Below the pieces are notes generated by a model. It worked only from the letters and a program-made list of their open reading frames with translations. It was not told the DNA's origin and ran no database searches. From the NCBI RefSeq assembly GCF_041381155.1, contig NC_091139.1:8990383-9054382 (forward strand): a stretch of 64,000 nucleotides of DNA, read 5' to 3'. The position numbers were made by a program, and so were the translations under genes. Below, piece after piece: positions 62,101-64,000 of this stretch. The first letter of the stretch is position 1. Each line of letters starts with the position of its first letter. Origin of the DNA: Argopecten irradians. Taxonomy: Eukaryota; Mollusca; Bivalvia; Pectinida; Pectinidae.

Positions 62101-63446
62101 TTTGTTTCAGATGTTAAAGTTCGGTGTAGGCAATAGATGGGCATATACACCAGTGATGCTCACCCAATTTACACAATGCATACCGAAAAGACTACAAGCA
62201 CAAGGACATAGCAATTTCGCAATCAACTACGATGTATGGTTAGCGTTAAATCATAGATTTAGGCAAAGGTAATGTCAAGTGAATATCCTATAATCTGTCT
62301 AATAATGCAGAAGAAAATCAACTATCCAAAGTTAGTTATATCATATATAGATATAGGTATATTGTATCATATTTTCTTACACATTTTTTTTAAACATTTT
62401 TTTATTCAACATTGCATGTAAATATCAATATATGTTCCTATTTCCATATTTCATGATTTTATTTTTAAACAATCTAACATCTCTCTCTCTTTATTGCGAA
62501 CCATCCATCCAAATCCCCTTAATATAAATAAACGCATTTTTAAAAGAAAAAAATATATCAAGAAAGACAATTCTTTGTGAAGTAAAATAAAAAAAATAAA
62601 ATAATCTATATTAAATGTGATCAAACATTTTTCACCAATTCTGTTTACTCTATAAATTTCGACTCTTTATTGTTTTCTGCAGAGTTGTTGACCCGAACAA
62701 AGACATCATGACCGCTCGATGGAACCTATTTGAGGACACAGATTGGTGGATGCCAGTAACAGAGGGGTTCTGGGAAATGAGGAAAGTGAAAAATCGTATG
62801 CAGAAAGAAAAAGACGAAACGACAACAAAATCATACATAGCTGACTTTCCGGGTAAGAAATGTGGAACATTGAAGGCCTACTCTTGAGCTACACATATAG
62901 AGTACATTAAAATCTGCGTTAGTGGCCATCTCTGTACAAAGACCACCCGTTTATTAAGATCACTTTATCGAGGTCCTAAAATAGTAATTTTGCCCTGTGT
63001 ATAAAGACCACTTGGCTAAAAGGACCATTTTGCTTTGATTCCTTTGTGTGGTCTTGACAGATAGGTTTGCCTGTATATTAAGTTATTCTTAACGAATGTA
63101 GGCCACGGAATATCGATAACCACCATAGATATTATTAAATGATGTGTTATTTCTAGACATCATGAATAGTTGTTGTAAGCAAGACTTAAATATAAACTGA
63201 CAACGCACTATTAAAAGAGCATTATTATCTCTGACAGGTTTAATTTAAATACAGTGACACTACTAAGCAAACAGTTTTATTTATTTATTGGAACTGTATA
63301 GTTTTATTTTCTTTACAGGAAACCATACATCGTTCTCCATAAATGATATCAACGCTATAAATTCTATGGAATTGCTGAAGGGCACTGTTATATTAGAGAC
63401 CATTGGACAAGCAAATGTCACTTTTGAAGCTGGGGGGAAAGCCGAG
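56136..63446 (+). CDS. GGCX: Vitamin K-dependent gamma-glutamyl carboxylase (3' end beyond window)
   Basis: Twelve exons, 599 codons, phase-continuous: 56136-56361, 56803-56952, 57355-57520, 58199-58277, 58945-59051, 59464-59627, 60325-60485, 60711-60869, 61678-61806, 62111-62268, 62683-62852 and 63319-63446. The enzyme is an ER multi-pass protein that carboxylates Glu residues using reduced vitamin K, CO2 and O2. It follows human GGCX throughout: LSRPTDPA-like MSRPTDPAALGVLRFLYG, PLPLDWMYLIHFILF, WNNHSYLFGLLSF (His161, equivalent to human His160), AGIKKLDAEW (Lys219, equivalent to the active-site Lys218), SFHAMNSQIFF, PDWPRK, AEQIFLPFS, LYGFTWNMM, INYDVWLALNHRFRQR and YIADFPG. Cys100 and the Cys in TQCIPKRL match the known C99-C450 disulfide. 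Human GGCX is 758 aa, so roughly 150 residues remain to the right. The next exon start (LLSGKDYRIHT, like human LPAGEYHKVYT) is caught in a 63-bp array. Intron 9 ends in worn copies of the exon 10 acceptor. Confidence 0.93.
59700..59940. repeat. Palindromic-type repeat with internal 57-bp duplication, GGCX intron 6
   Basis: Contains ttttcgcag, ctttcgcgg and cgcccgcgaaatccgc motifs like the Cg-rich MITEs at 17.1 and 28.9 kb. Inside, ctagacttctggagttctac with cgtttc occurs twice (about 59803 and 59860). Ends are not clear, so element borders are approximate. Confidence 0.45.
61872..62140 (+). repeat. Worn tandem copies of the GGCX exon 10 acceptor
   Basis: The true acceptor gttctttgtttcag|ATGTTAAAG (62110/62111) is preceded by acceptor-like gttctttgtcttag at 62033, cgttctgtgtttcag at 61955 and attgttttag at 61872, spaced 77, 78 and 83 bp. 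Downstream of each, remnants of the exon start are visible: atgacaaatcttattgtagg then ttatagaa matches ATGTTAAAGTTCGGTGTAGG then CAATAGAT. The upstream copies are diverged and out of frame. Confidence 0.65.
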
Positions 63447-63640
63447 GTAGGTCTTGAAGTTTATTTTCCACATATTTTTATATATCTTATATAGGTCTGG
63501 TGACCTTAGTAAAGTGATATAAAGATCAAATTCTGCGTTTGAATACATTATTCGTTTAAAATGGCCAAGTTCGTACAGTAGAACCATACACTCTAACTAC
63601 ATTGCAAATTTTAACCGCCGTTAGATAAGTATGCAATAAA

Positions 63641-64000
63641 TTGTGTCTCAGTTACTATCTGGAAAAGACTATAAGTAAAGTATAGAATGTATTGTGTTTC
63701 AGTTGCTCTCTGGAAAAGACTATAGGATCCATACTATATAATGTATAGAATGTATTGTGTTTCAGTTGCTATCTGGAAAAGACTATTAGATCCATACTAT
63801 ATAATGTATAGAATGTATTGTGTTTCAGTTGCTATCTGGAAAAGACTATTAGATCCATACTATATAATGTATAGAATGTATTGTGTTTCAGTTGCTATCT
63901 GGAAAAGACTATAGGATCCATACTATATAATGTATAGAATGTATTGTGTTTCAGTTGCTATCTGGAAAAGACTATTAGATCCATACTATATAATGCATAG
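63641..64000 (+). repeat. 63-bp array repeating the GGCX exon 13 acceptor
   Basis: Six acceptor copies fall at 63651, 63702, 63765, 63828, 63891 and 63954; the last five are exactly 63 bp apart. Each unit reads tgtattgtgtttcag then ttgctatctggaaaagacta with ttagatcc or taggatcc. The post-acceptor sequence decodes as L-L-S-G-K-D-Y in the phase left by exon 12. In units with tatagg the frame goes on as R-I-H-T-I before a stop; in the tattag units it stops at once. The functional exon is presumably the last unit, beyond the window. From 63447 to 63640 is ordinary intron. Confidence 0.88.

Noticed and set aside
1-64000. Autonomous transposon, LINE, LTR or virus-like element
   Set aside because: No frame shows reverse transcriptase, integrase, transposase or capsid-like patterns; only short non-autonomous repeats are visible.

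Overview
The window looks like nuclear DNA from a bivalve mollusc; a scallop-like species is my best guess and only tentative. It is AT-rich and gene-sparse. Its genes carry short exons with ordinary GT-AG introns. It is crowded with minisatellites, palindromic MITE-like elements and fragments of tRNA-derived SINEs of a kind common in bivalve genomes. The gene content is animal: gamma-glutamyl carboxylase, ZP-domain proteins, an IgGFc-binding domain and a C-type lectin. I found no rRNA, functional tRNA, CRISPR array, long reverse-transcriptase frame or virus-like element.

Layout. 1-4.8 kb: microsatellites, small tandem duplications, one CRE-bearing MITE and one fold-back element. 4.8-5.9 kb (minus): a small roadblock/LC7-like gene with a TATA promoter and a non-coding first exon. 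7.6-8.1 kb: a T-rich minisatellite. 9.9-15.6 kb (plus): a five-exon secreted C-type lectin plus PAN/apple-like protein (246 aa), with two minisatellites growing out of its exon ends. 17.5-20.0 kb (minus): a large multi-pass membrane protein carried almost wholly on one exon. 22.9-23.9 kb: doubtful gene remnants. 24.5-25.6 kb: a 20-bp repeat array. 27.5-35.8 kb (plus) and 36.6-44.7 kb (minus): two tail-to-tail ZP-domain paralogs. 46.8-48.2 kb: a higher-order satellite. 56.1 kb to the end (plus): GGCX, twelve exons seen, running off the window inside a 63-bp array.

The strongest observation is the ZP pair. Their exons match in order, near-equal length and intron phase. The plus-strand gene also carries a 443-codon block of four exons (IgGFc-binding domain, DNDCDG-type calcium loop, linkers) placed inside the ZP-C subdomain, at a phase-1 intron that the paralog shares. 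The 13 exons join in frame to 854 aa. Leaving the block out keeps the frame and gives 411 aa, against 409 aa for the paralog.

A second theme is that four exon-intron junctions in two unrelated genes (lectin exons 2 and 4, GGCX exons 10 and 13) sit inside local tandem repeats whose unit contains the splice site itself, so each junction is flanked by arrays of decoy donors or acceptors. A third theme is a MITE family (six copies) whose inverted repeats carry the CRE palindrome TGACGTCA; two copies lie in introns of the ZP-IgGFc gene and one in the first intron of its paralog.

Exon models were made by eye from splice consensus, phase continuity and protein family patterns. No alignment, expression or database search was available.
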